In this document: positions 36,701 through 44,057 of the stretch, one piece after another
How positions within the stretch are numbered: the stretch's first letter is position 1
Layout: the number at the start of each line of letters is the position of its first letter
NCBI RefSeq assembly: GCF_009496005.1
Contig: NZ_WIBF01000007.1
Location: 161,204-225,203, forward strand
Length of the DNA stretch: 64,000 nt
Source of the DNA: Tritonibacter litoralis
Lineage (GTDB): Bacteria > Pseudomonadota > Alphaproteobacteria > Rhodobacterales > Rhodobacteraceae
Reading direction: 5' to 3'
Program-made: the position numbers and the translations under genes
The notes under the pieces: generated by a model
Told to the model about the DNA's origin: nothing
Database searches by the model: none
What the model saw: only the letters and a program-made list of their open reading frames with translations

Positions 36701-37982
36701 CGTGACCATCGACGAAAGCGTTGACACCACCGGCCTTGAGCGTCTGCAGATTTCTGCAATTGACGGCGACACCGATGGTGACGGCGATATCGATGTGCTG
36801 CACGCCTTTGGTGGTCGCTCCTTCTCGATCTTCGATGAAGAAGGCAACCTGGTGTTTGACAGCGGTGCGGATTTTGCCCGTATCATTGCAGCAGTCAGCC
36901 CGAACGGCTTCCCAGATGGTCGCTCTGACAACCGCGGCAGTGAACCCGAAGCGCTGGCCGTAGGTCAGCACGAAGGACGCACCTATGTGTTTGTGGGTCT
37001 GGAGCGCGACAGCGGCATTGTGGTTTACGATGCAACGGATCCGGCGAACGCTCTGTTTGTTGACTACATCGAACCCAGCGACGTTGCGATCAGCCCAGAA
37101 GGCATTTCCTTTGTGTCTGCAGAAGACAGCAGCACAGGTCTGCCGCAGCTGGTTGTTGCCTACGAAGTCAGCGGCACCACAATTGCTTATGACCTGACAC
37201 TGGGTCTGGAGCAGCTGGTCGAAGGGACGTCTGCGGGTGAAACCCTGGAAGGCACCATCGCTGATGACCTGATCAACGGTCTGGGTGGTTCCGACCGCCT
37301 GCTGGGTCTGGACGGTGAAGACGAGATCAACGGCGGCGTTGGCAACGACACTGTGAACGGTGCGCGTAACGACGACCTGTTGAACGGCAACACCGGTGAC
37401 GACTTTGTTCGCGGTGGCGCGGGTCGTGACAGCGTCAACGGCGGCAACGGCGACGACATGGTACGTGGCGGCAACGGGCGTGACATCGCGCGCGGCGGCA
37501 ACGGCGATGACACCGTCCAAGGTGGCAACGGCGCAGACCAAGTTCTGGGTGGTCGCGGCGACGACGAAGTGCTCGGCGAAGCTGGCAACGACACGGTCCA
37601 AGGTGGCGCAGGCAACGACCAAGTTCTGGGTGGTGCCGGTGACGATGACCTGTTCGGCGGTCGCGACAATGACACGCTGGACGGCGGCAGCGGCGACGAC
37701 CTGCTGGTCGACGGTCGCGGTGTTGACGTCCTGACAGGCGGCACAGGTGCTGACACCTTTGAATTTGTGGCCGATGGCGTCACAGATACAGTCACTGACT
37801 TTGATGTCGACCAGGACCTTCTGGATGTGTCTGCATGGGGTGTTGAAAGCTTTGACGCGCTTGAGGTTGTCTTCGACAGCGCCTCTCAGGTCACCGTTGG
37901 CTTTGAGGACGAAACCCTCGTGGTCGAGGGCAACAATCTGCGCCTCAGCACCTTCACCGAAGATGACTTCATCTTTGCATAA
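33780..37982 (+). CDS. Secreted 5'-nucleotidase/metallophosphatase with beta-propeller and RTX repeats
   Basis: A 1400-residue protein. Residues ~1-270 form a calcineurin-type phosphatase (LLHIADQEAG, SSGDAFIPG, LGNHEFDFG, VLLAHMQR); ~300-650 a 5'-nucleotidase C-terminal domain (NLGNLTADANLALAQ, IKNGGGIRANIG). Residues ~690-1160 are a choice-of-anchor-I type beta-propeller. From ~1170 come about a dozen RTX nonapeptides (such as GGNGDDTVQ), then a hydrophobic acidic C-terminus ending FIFA, typical of type I secretion signals. There is no N-terminal signal peptide. The start is GTG with GGGAGAG upstream. It probably frees phosphate from nucleotides outside the cell. The His usual in the first phosphatase motif is replaced, as in other choice-of-anchor-I proteins. 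Confidence 0.92.
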   Translation: MAYTLELLHIADQEAGSAAVVDALNLSAVLNGLRAQDLGDDGLVDNTITLSSGDAFIPGLFFDASAEAFGSVGIADIQIQNELGIEAIALGNHEFDFGTSVLGGLISGDAEGEILGADFGGADFAYLSANLDVTTDANLADLFVDGGAAPVANSITTSVVLEENGELIGVVGATTPTLGSLSSPGDVSILPAEFDGTPTDAQLDALAAEIQSEVDTLLADNPTLNKVVLLAHMQRIDIELALAERLENVDIIVAGGSNTRLTDENDRLRDGDTSQGEYPQFVTNAGGTDTVVVNTDGSYKYVGRLVIEFDDEGNINRDSYDAEVSGAYATDEQGVSDLGAEDLADEEIEEIVDAIEAQIVATESNVFGVSNVFLNGNRSGTGEELDTDGVRTQETNLGNLTADANLALAQTYEGDVVVSIKNGGGIRANIGETIVPAGGTEAVRSANSEVVDSEGNVVKPEGGISQNDIQTTLAFNNNLTLLTLTREELVEVLEHGVSALPSVDGQFPQLAGIRMSIDETQEAGSRIVNAAIVDEEDGSIIAQLVVNGELVGDATETFRIVTLGFLAGGGDDYPFPQGEAANRVDLDDLDGDGEEDGRLTGAATFAEDGTEQDALAEYLAENFGDVDNAFDEEDLGAGLDTRIVQLEQGGVDFSVETDAQVVRSTLLFSGEGVPNEDDDEGRSEIVDVENGRAYVTNGEEDAIDVFDIEAGELLASIDLSGFERFDGVQSVSVKNGVVAVAINRTDDSGDENGRGIVALYDTDGELLNTVTTGNLPDAVAFSEDGNTIIVANEGEPGDTRDVRGSVTLIDISEGAENAQRVQIDFSEFNGREDELREAGIRIFPGFSASRDLEPEFAAFSEDGATAYVSLQENNAIAVIDVESGSITRLFSTGVQDLSVVATDVNDDDEVYDPQTFDNLVSLRQPDTIAAFSSNGTNYIVTANEGDTRDEDERVEDFIAGDVSFDIDGDGVEETVTIDESVDTTGLERLQISAIDGDTDGDGDIDVLHAFGGRSFSIFDEEGNLVFDSGADFARIIAAVSPNGFPDGRSDNRGSEPEALAVGQHEGRTYVFVGLERDSGIVVYDATDPANALFVDYIEPSDVAISPEGISFVSAEDSSTGLPQLVVAYEVSGTTIAYDLTLGLEQLVEGTSAGETLEGTIADDLINGLGGSDRLLGLDGEDEINGGVGNDTVNGARNDDLLNGNTGDDFVRGGAGRDSVNGGNGDDMVRGGNGRDIARGGNGDDTVQGGNGADQVLGGRGDDEVLGEAGNDTVQGGAGNDQVLGGAGDDDLFGGRDNDTLDGGSGDDLLVDGRGVDVLTGGTGADTFEFVADGVTDTVTDFDVDQDLLDVSAWGVESFDALEVVFDSASQVTVGFEDETLVVEGNNLRLSTFTEDDFIFA

Positions 37983-38032
37983 ATACAGCAATGGGCCGGT
38001 GCCTTGCGCCGGCCTTTAGAAGCAATTCTGAA

Positions 38033-38063
38033 ACGCCCGCCACCCACGGCGGGCGTTTTTTTG
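38033..38063 (+). terminator. Intrinsic terminator of the RTX nucleotidase gene
   Basis: A perfect 10-bp stem AACGCCCGCC/GGCGGGCGTT (38033-38042, 38049-38058) with a 6-base loop is followed by TTTTTT. A smaller GGCCGG/CCGGCC stem precedes it at about 37996-38015. Confidence 0.9.
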
Positions 38064-38070
38064 GGGCGGC

Positions 38071-38592
38071 TTATTTTTTAATGTTGCCCGGTGCGACGCC
38101 AAAGGAATTGTAAAAGGCTGTAAACTGCGGTGTGACCAGATCACCGCGTTTCAAATTGGCTGTTGAAAACGGAAACCAGGGCCCCGCGCGTGAGCCGGTG
38201 GTGGACCACATCTCGCCCGCATTATCGACACGGAACCGGGCGCAGGTCAGAACCTTGCTGCTTTGGGCGCTGAAGTCCTGCCGCCACATCCAGTTCGCGT
38301 CATAGCACATTTTGCTGTTTGTGGTGACAAACCAGCGTCCTTCGCCAATGCTCTGCTCTGCGGCGTTGACGGCGCGAAACGTTCCGTCCGGCGCAAAATA
38401 GGCAAATGAGCCCGCGCCCCAATCTGCACTGCGCCCGGCAAACATCCGATACAGGGATGTCGGTTCCGGCGCGGCTGAGTTCATTGGTATCGGAGAGCCA
38501 AAATAGGTCCTTGGCGCGGGTTCAGCTGTCGGTGCAACCGCAGTCAGGCAAAGGGCTGAGACAGCACCGCTTAGAATAGTGAGAATACGCAT
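38071..38592 (-). CDS. Exported DUF995-type protein
   Basis: A 173-residue protein with a signal peptide (1-~24). The mature part resembles the DUF995 family (PF06191): a segment ending GSFAYFAPDGTFRAVN, then IGEGRWFVTTNSKMCYDANW, and a CARFR strand. The two cysteines may pair. The function is unknown. The start is set by GGAGG upstream of ATG at 38592; the open frame is longer but without a ribosome site. It is convergent with the RTX gene and lies downstream of the polysaccharide locus on the same strand. Confidence 0.75.
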   Translation of the reverse strand: MRILTILSGAVSALCLTAVAPTAEPAPRTYFGSPIPMNSAAPEPTSLYRMFAGRSADWGAGSFAYFAPDGTFRAVNAAEQSIGEGRWFVTTNSKMCYDANWMWRQDFSAQSSKVLTCARFRVDNAGEMWSTTGSRAGPWFPFSTANLKRGDLVTPQFTAFYNSFGVAPGNIKK

Positions 38593-38832
38593 TAACACGC
38601 CTCCAAACATCGCCTGTATTTGACAAAAAGGTATTGGCCGATGGGGGTTCCCAAATGCGCGATCTGCTCCGTCGCGCACGGCCTTGCCGGAAAATTGGGA
38701 TTGCGTCCCATTTTTTCACGTTGATATATTTAGAATGCTGACACAGTTTTTAATTTCTTTCAAGAATAACCGTGTGGTGTGTAATGGAATTCTTGACGAT
38801 TAGTGCGGATCCTGTTGCGGTCAATAGCGGGT

Positions 38833-39702
38833 TTATTTCTGCAGACCGGCAATACGTGCACGTCGATCCCTTAATGTGTCGAAAAAGGAAACGCCGAGTT
38901 GGGTTAAGGACAGGTCGTCGTTTAATAAGTTGATCTCTGGAATTGTCCCGCGCCATGGGTAAGGGTTTGCAGCAAACCATGCGTGGCGCTCAACAAAGGG
39001 GAGTTGATCCATCATCGCAATTGCATCACGCGCAAATCGCGCGTTTTCTTGGTAAGACACGCGTGTCGGCTGTCGCCAGTCGATAAAGGCAAATTCAGTC
39101 ACCCAAATCGGGCGTTTGTATTCGCGGTGCACAGCCTTAAGCCAGCGGCGGAAGGTTTCGACGTTGCCATCTGTTGAATAGTAGTGGACCGCCATAAAAT
39201 CGACACGCAGCCCCTGTGTTTCTACAGCATCCATAAACCGACGTTGCCAGGACCCCGCGCCCAGGGTGCCCCCCATTGTGGTGGCGGGGCTCGACAACCG
39301 CAGGCCGCGGGCTTCCAGTTTGGGCCACAGGCGAACAGCCTCTGCCACTGACAGCGTGGATTGATGCGGGCCGCTGTGACCGTCCGGCTCGTTGAACGCC
39401 AATAAAGCGCGGGGTTTGTGGCGGCTTTTGATTTTGTCGCTGATGTTCTTGGCGCTGTGGATCATCGGCACAAATTCGACCGTGCGCCGATGCCGCCCTT
39501 GATGCCAAAGGTGATCAGAGCGCCAGTTGTAGTACCATTGCAAATCCGGCTGGGACTCGACCCAACGCAGAATTTTAAACTTTGGATCCTCCCACAGACC
39601 CAGCCCGGTTTGCTGCGCAAACGCAGGAAGGGTCAAACAGAACAAGAAGAGTAGAGTGCAGAGCTGGGCCACGCAAATGTGGCGTGCAAACCGGAAAGCC
39701 AT
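38833..39702 (-). CDS. Exported glycoside hydrolase of the Asl1/Glyco_hydro_cc type
   Basis: A 289-residue exported protein; residues 1-29 form a signal peptide ending AFA. The TIM-barrel family (PF11790 type) is indicated by the LRWVES and WYYNW openings, LLAFNEPDGHS with the putative acid/base Glu105, and IWVTEFAFIDW with the putative nucleophile Glu203. Relatives include fungal Asl1 beta-1,3-glucan binding/cleaving proteins. It lies 19 bases after a small exported protein gene and at the end of the polysaccharide locus, so it probably acts on the polymer made there. The open frame is longer upstream, but the signal peptide fixes the start. Confidence 0.8.
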   Translation of the reverse strand: MAFRFARHICVAQLCTLLFLFCLTLPAFAQQTGLGLWEDPKFKILRWVESQPDLQWYYNWRSDHLWHQGRHRRTVEFVPMIHSAKNISDKIKSRHKPRALLAFNEPDGHSGPHQSTLSVAEAVRLWPKLEARGLRLSSPATTMGGTLGAGSWQRRFMDAVETQGLRVDFMAVHYYSTDGNVETFRRWLKAVHREYKRPIWVTEFAFIDWRQPTRVSYQENARFARDAIAMMDQLPFVERHAWFAANPYPWRGTIPEINLLNDDLSLTQLGVSFFDTLRDRRARIAGLQK

Positions 39703-39721
39703 TGGCGCAAATGCGCGTGGA

Positions 39722-39997
39722 TCAATTGGCGTAGCAGCGCGAGGGCTGGCCAAAACCGGCCGGCGAGCAGATGTAGCTGCCACCACCAACCGAAGAGACC
39801 CGACGGGTTGTGGTTTTGCGTTTATCGCTGCCGCGGCTCAAAAGGTTCAACGCCACCTTTCCCCGAACGGTTGCACCGCCTGCAAAGGAGGGCGACGCAG
39901 GTGCAACCCACATCAGGCTTGCCACAAGGGCTGCTGAGAGAATGGATTTTGTGGCCATTGCTGAAACGGCCGCGCGGGCGCGGGTGGATTTTGCCAT
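39722..39997 (-). CDS. Small exported protein of the polysaccharide locus
   Basis: A 91-residue protein. Residues 1-~40 contain a signal peptide with a basic start (MAKSTRARAAV) and end near SFAGG. The mature part is only about 50 residues, basic, and ends GGGSYICSPAGFGQPSRCY, with two cysteines that could form a disulfide. Similar CxPxGFGxxxxC tails occur on small exported proteins of Rhodobacteraceae, from memory. The function is unknown. AGAGG lies ten bases before the start. It precedes the Asl1-like hydrolase by 19 bases. Confidence 0.65.
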   Translation of the reverse strand: MAKSTRARAAVSAMATKSILSAALVASLMWVAPASPSFAGGATVRGKVALNLLSRGSDKRKTTTRRVSSVGGGSYICSPAGFGQPSRCYAN

Positions 39998-40250
39998 GTT
40001 GAAACTGCCTCTGCGTTTTGCCCGATTGGGTCGGGCTTTTGTTACTGCTGCTGCCTTCTGGTGGCCGCATCCTAGCAAACAAGGGGATTTTCGACAAAGA
40101 CAGGATAGAGAATGAAGCCTAATGTTGCCTTAAAGAGGCGTTCGCACAGATACGCCCGGCGCATGCGCATCGGGCGTTTGGCGGAAATTATGGCTCTAAG
40201 GATCTGGCTGAAAAGTTAAAAATAAGCGTTCTGCAGCAACGCAGGCTGCC

Positions 40251-40289
40251 ACATTAGCGGCGGCAAAAAACCGCCGCTAATGTCTTTTT
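40251..40289 (+). terminator. Perfect 13-bp hairpin with plus-strand T tract
   Basis: ACATTAGCGGCGG (40251-40263) and CCGCCGCTAATGT (40271-40283) pair perfectly across a CAAAAAA loop, followed by CTTTTT on the plus strand. It abuts the end of the minus-strand GH26-like gene, yet its T tract points the other way. It may end an unknown plus-strand transcript from 40080-40250 or only stabilise the 3' end of the minus-strand mRNA. Confidence 0.55.
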
Positions 40290-41214
40290 ACTCGCCCAAT
40301 TCAGCTTGTTTCGCGCCCAGATCATTGTTGGGGAACCGCCAATCGGGCAGGCCAAAGTCATCCGGCCAAGGGTAGACTTCCTTTTGGTTAAAGTAGATCA
40401 CGGCTTGCAAAGCAGGGAAATCCGCAATGTCTTGGCGCACGTCTGCGTTCCATTTTTCGACATAGCTGCTGTCTCCGACATAGCCGAGTTCTGCGACGAC
40501 GATGGGTAGGTTAAACTCCAGCGCACGCTCATACCGAGGGGCAAGGATTTCGCTGAAGCTTTGCTCAGCACCCAGGATCTGTTGCTCCCAGGGTTGCAAG
40601 CCAAAGACCGACAACCCGATCACATCGACGTAGTCCTCGCCGGGGAAATACTCTTGCAAGTTTTCATATCCCAACGGCGACCACATGTAGTCAAACGCGT
40701 CTGAGCTTTCTCGGCACAGATCAACAACCCGCTGAAACGCGTCAACATAGGTCTCGGGCTCCCATTGTGCCCAGATAAACTGGCCGGATTGGTCTTCCAT
40801 CTCTTGCGCCCAGCGGATCGTCACGGGGCTGTCGAATTCGGCCAGCGTGTCACAGATGGCGCGGACGTTTCCGTCATATTCGCCGCTGAAAATCCCTTCG
40901 GTTAAAACTGCCGCAGTATTGCGTTCGCTGCGAGTCCAGGTCCAGGGTTCGATGGTGACCAGGATCGCTCGGTTGCGGTCTTTGGCGTATTCATCGGCCT
41001 GTAGAAGGGAGGGAAGGAAAACGTCTTCCCATGGTAAAAACAGATGTTCGATTTGCACATCCGGATCGTCCGAGAAGCTGCCACCGGGGTCATAAACCCC
41101 AAAGGGGAGCTGGCCTGGTGGTGCCGCCGACGCTGGGGATGCCAACAGGGCGAACGATATGAGCAAGGCGGCAAGCCAATCTCTGTTTAAGTCACTGCAA
41201 TCAGTCTGAGCCAT
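40288..41214 (-). CDS. Exported GH26-like endo-beta-mannanase-type hydrolase
   Basis: A 308-residue exported protein; a hydrophobic segment at about 12-30 ending ASPASA is the signal peptide. The glycoside hydrolase family 26 pattern is seen: IRWAQEMED with putative acid/base Glu138, FIWAQW, a VDVIGLSVFG strand, and IVVAELG with putative nucleophile Glu242. GH26 enzymes cleave beta-1,4-mannans or mixed glucans. The start at 41214 is fixed by GGGAGGAG upstream and overlaps the glycosyltransferase gene by 14 bases. Periplasmic glycanases paired with a synthase (as BcsZ with BcsA) usually trim the nascent polymer. Confidence 0.82.
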   Translation of the reverse strand: MAQTDCSDLNRDWLAALLISFALLASPASAAPPGQLPFGVYDPGGSFSDDPDVQIEHLFLPWEDVFLPSLLQADEYAKDRNRAILVTIEPWTWTRSERNTAAVLTEGIFSGEYDGNVRAICDTLAEFDSPVTIRWAQEMEDQSGQFIWAQWEPETYVDAFQRVVDLCRESSDAFDYMWSPLGYENLQEYFPGEDYVDVIGLSVFGLQPWEQQILGAEQSFSEILAPRYERALEFNLPIVVAELGYVGDSSYVEKWNADVRQDIADFPALQAVIYFNQKEVYPWPDDFGLPDWRFPNNDLGAKQAELGE

Positions 41215-43075
41215 GTCTCTCCTCCCGATGGCTGGAATTGCCCGCGCGGTTGAGGCCCGGATCAAATCTCAAGATGACGGTTCCCGGTCCACCCATCCCG
41301 GCGCCAGCAACCGCATATTCTTCTGTAATCAGTCGATAGGGTTCTATTCCCTGCGAAAGCGCATAAAGCCCTTCGGTCCCTCGTTCCTTGGCAGCCAAAA
41401 CTGTTGTCGCCACCAATGCGGGGGCAATTGCGATTTTTGCGACGTCAAAAACCGAAATACGCTTCGTGAAAAATTCGGTATCTTTGTAGTGATGAAAAAC
41501 GATCACGCCTACAATCGATGTGAAGAGTATACCATTAATTGTTGCAAAAAGATAGAAGCCTTGCGCGTTTTCAACGTCGCGAATGAAGATAACGGGTAAA
41601 AGGCTGATTGCTGCAAAAGCCGCATAGGGGGTGATGATGCGTATTGGCAATTGAGCTTTCGCGGCTTCACCTTTTGGGGTGATGCGAAAATCAACGAAGT
41701 CACCGGCGAAACGATCGCGCACGGCCATTACGCATCCCCAAATCGCCCAGGGCCATTGTAGCGAGAGAAACAGCGCTTTTTCCCAAGCGATGACTTTTCC
41801 ATCTGAGGGCCGTAAATGACCATCCGCTTTGATGTAATAGGCGATGGCAGTCAGCATTATGATCTGCGGGGTGATATGAGCCAAAAAGGCCGGAAAGGTG
41901 ACATTGGCATAACGGATGTCCAGGACCAAAGCGGCCACAGGCAATAGGAAGAACAAGGTCATGAAGGCGGCAAACAGCGGATAGAACAGCTGGCAGAATA
42001 GGAACAGGAATTTGAGCCGGGGCGAAAGGGCGCGCAGATAACGTGGAGTATGCTGCAAGAGCAGGGTCACCAGGCTGCGGGACCACTGAAACTCCTGTGT
42101 GCAGAGATCCGCTATGTTGGCAGGGCCATCACCATAAGCGATGGCATCAAACGCATGCACACCACGCCACCCGCCCGCGTTCATCAGCATCGTGGTGGAA
42201 TGATCTTCGGCCAGATCAGGGCCAAGCCCGCCGATCTCTTTCAGCGCGGTGGTGCGCACGGCGTAATGAGACCCGATGCACATGGGTGACAGCGAGGCCG
42301 TGTAGCCTGCCTGAAAGACACCGTGAAACACGGCCTCTGTGAACAAACGGGTGCGTGCGGCCCAGCTTTGATTTGCGTTGGCCGCACAGATACTGGGGGC
42401 CGAGACATAGCCAACCCGTGGATCAGCAAACCCGCGCAGAACTTCTGCCAGATAGGTTGGCGTTGGAACATGGTCTGCGTCCAGTTGTGACACAAAATCA
42501 TAGGCTTCATAGCCGTAGGTGTCATAGAAATAGGCAAGGTTGCCCTCTTTGCAGCGGGTGCGGCGAGGCCAGGTTTTCTGGTGATAGGCTGCGAGACCTT
42601 GGCGGGAGGAGATGCGAACACCATGTGCGTCACACCACGCGCGCGTCTCTGCATCAGGGGCTTCATCCGCCAGCCAGGTGTCATGCGGGTAGGTTTGGGC
42701 CAGCATTGCCTTGAGGGTTGGGATCAGAACCGACAGAGGCTCGGACGGGGTTTTCGTCACAATCATGGCAACGCGCACGCTGCCGGGTGCGGGCGGTCCA
42801 AAGGCCGGGACTTTGGCCTGGCGAAACACCAGCACAAAAAACAGCTGCAGATAAAATAACCAAGCCAGCGCAAGGGTCGCGACCCAGAACTGAACCCCGG
42901 TTGCCCAATGCGCGGGGCGGAGCCACCATTGCCAGAAAAACACAGCACAGGCTGCCCACAACAGGATCAGGATCAAATTGCGCTTTTGTTGCCGGCGCGT
43001 CCACAGCGCGCGCAAGTACCGGTGTCGGTCGTCTCCCATCAGATTGCGTAGCTGTTGTCTGGTCTCAGGAGGCAT
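41201..43075 (-). CDS. Cellulose-synthase-like processive glycosyltransferase (GT2)
   Basis: A 624-residue inner-membrane protein. Two N-terminal helices (about 33-52 and 60-82) are followed by a cytosolic GT2 domain with TWLADEAPD (first Asp), QLDADHV (second), LAEDHSTT (general base) and QEFQWSRS in place of QxxRW. At least five further membrane helices follow. This is the BcsA architecture for polymerising and exporting a beta-linked glycan. No C-terminal PilZ domain is visible, so cyclic-di-GMP control of the BcsA type is not evident. It overlaps galE and the GH26-like gene, forming one operon. Confidence 0.88.
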   Translation of the reverse strand: MPPETRQQLRNLMGDDRHRYLRALWTRRQQKRNLILILLWAACAVFFWQWWLRPAHWATGVQFWVATLALAWLFYLQLFFVLVFRQAKVPAFGPPAPGSVRVAMIVTKTPSEPLSVLIPTLKAMLAQTYPHDTWLADEAPDAETRAWCDAHGVRISSRQGLAAYHQKTWPRRTRCKEGNLAYFYDTYGYEAYDFVSQLDADHVPTPTYLAEVLRGFADPRVGYVSAPSICAANANQSWAARTRLFTEAVFHGVFQAGYTASLSPMCIGSHYAVRTTALKEIGGLGPDLAEDHSTTMLMNAGGWRGVHAFDAIAYGDGPANIADLCTQEFQWSRSLVTLLLQHTPRYLRALSPRLKFLFLFCQLFYPLFAAFMTLFFLLPVAALVLDIRYANVTFPAFLAHITPQIIMLTAIAYYIKADGHLRPSDGKVIAWEKALFLSLQWPWAIWGCVMAVRDRFAGDFVDFRITPKGEAAKAQLPIRIITPYAAFAAISLLPVIFIRDVENAQGFYLFATINGILFTSIVGVIVFHHYKDTEFFTKRISVFDVAKIAIAPALVATTVLAAKERGTEGLYALSQGIEPYRLITEEYAVAGAGMGGPGTVILRFDPGLNRAGNSSHREERHGSD

Positions 43076-44057
43076 GTTTCACCTCCAACCCAAAGCTTGG
43101 CGCGGCGTGGCGCAGGATGGTGTGAAGGTCGGAATGTTCTGGGCGAAAACCCAGCGAGTTGCGGGCGAGGGATACATCAGCCACCAATTCCGGCGGGTCA
43201 CCAGCGCGACGCTCTGCTGGCATCCAAGGTGGGCGCACCCCTGTTACGGCCTCGATCCCATCCAGAATTTCCAGAATGGACAGGCCCGTTCCAGTTCCAA
43301 GGTTGGCAATAAGATCCTCACGCCCGCTGAGCAGCCATTCCAATGCCATGACATGGGCACGTGCCAGATCGGCCACGTGGATATAGTCACGGATGCACGT
43401 GCCATCTGGAGTGTCGTAATCGGTTCCAAAGACCTTGAGCGCAGGGCGCAATCCAGCTGCGGCCAACAAGGCCAGCGGGATCAGATGCGTTTCCGGCGTG
43501 TGCCGTTCACTCAGTTCACCACCAGGGTCCGCGCCGCAGGCGTTGAAATAGCGCAACATGGCAAAATGCAATTGCCCGGTCGCTGCCGTGTCGCGGATCA
43601 TCTGTTCACAGATCAGCTTGGTCCGCCCATAGGGGTTGATTGGCGCTTGCGGCGTTTGTTCCTGAATTGGCAGTTGTTCAGGGATCCCATATGTGGCGCA
43701 GCTGGATGAGAAAATGATCTGGCGCAGCCCCGTCAACCGCATGGCTGCCAACAGCGACATGGTGCCGCCGACGTTGTTCTCATAGTAGTAACCGGGCCGT
43801 TCCACAGACTCGCCGACATAAGCGGCGGCTGCAAAATGGATCACAACCTTGGCTTGGTGTCGCTGAATGATTTCCGCAAGCTTCGCCGTCTCGCGCAGAT
43901 CACACAGCTCAAATGGTCCCCACCTGACCGCATCACGGTGGCCTGTGCACAGGTTGTCGATGGTCACTGGCACAAACCCCGCACGTGCAAGGGCCTTGCA
44001 GGTGTGGCTGCCAATGAACCCCGCGCCTCCGGTCACTATGATCGGCGGTTTTGTCAT
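43065..44057 (-). CDS. galE: UDP-glucose 4-epimerase
   Basis: A 330-residue short-chain dehydrogenase-fold epimerase interconverting UDP-glucose and UDP-galactose. It has VTGGAGFIGSH at the N-terminus, SSSCATYG with the catalytic Ser/Thr region, and the YGRTK (Y-x-x-x-K) pair. NPYGRTK and TCIRDYIHVADLA are typical of GalE. It overlaps the glycosyltransferase gene by 11 bases and shares a base with the preceding epimerase stop (TAATG). It supplies a sugar donor for the polysaccharide. Confidence 0.93.
   Translation of the reverse strand: MTKPPIIVTGGAGFIGSHTCKALARAGFVPVTIDNLCTGHRDAVRWGPFELCDLRETAKLAEIIQRHQAKVVIHFAAAAYVGESVERPGYYYENNVGGTMSLLAAMRLTGLRQIIFSSSCATYGIPEQLPIQEQTPQAPINPYGRTKLICEQMIRDTAATGQLHFAMLRYFNACGADPGGELSERHTPETHLIPLALLAAAGLRPALKVFGTDYDTPDGTCIRDYIHVADLARAHVMALEWLLSGREDLIANLGTGTGLSILEILDGIEAVTGVRPPWMPAERRAGDPPELVADVSLARNSLGFRPEHSDLHTILRHAAPSFGLEVKHAS

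Noticed and set aside
35112..37991. A 959-codon open frame on the minus strand inside the RTX nucleotidase gene
   Set aside because: It is the antisense shadow of a high-GC gene with strong codon bias; the plus strand has clear domains and RTX repeats, and the minus-strand translation shows none.
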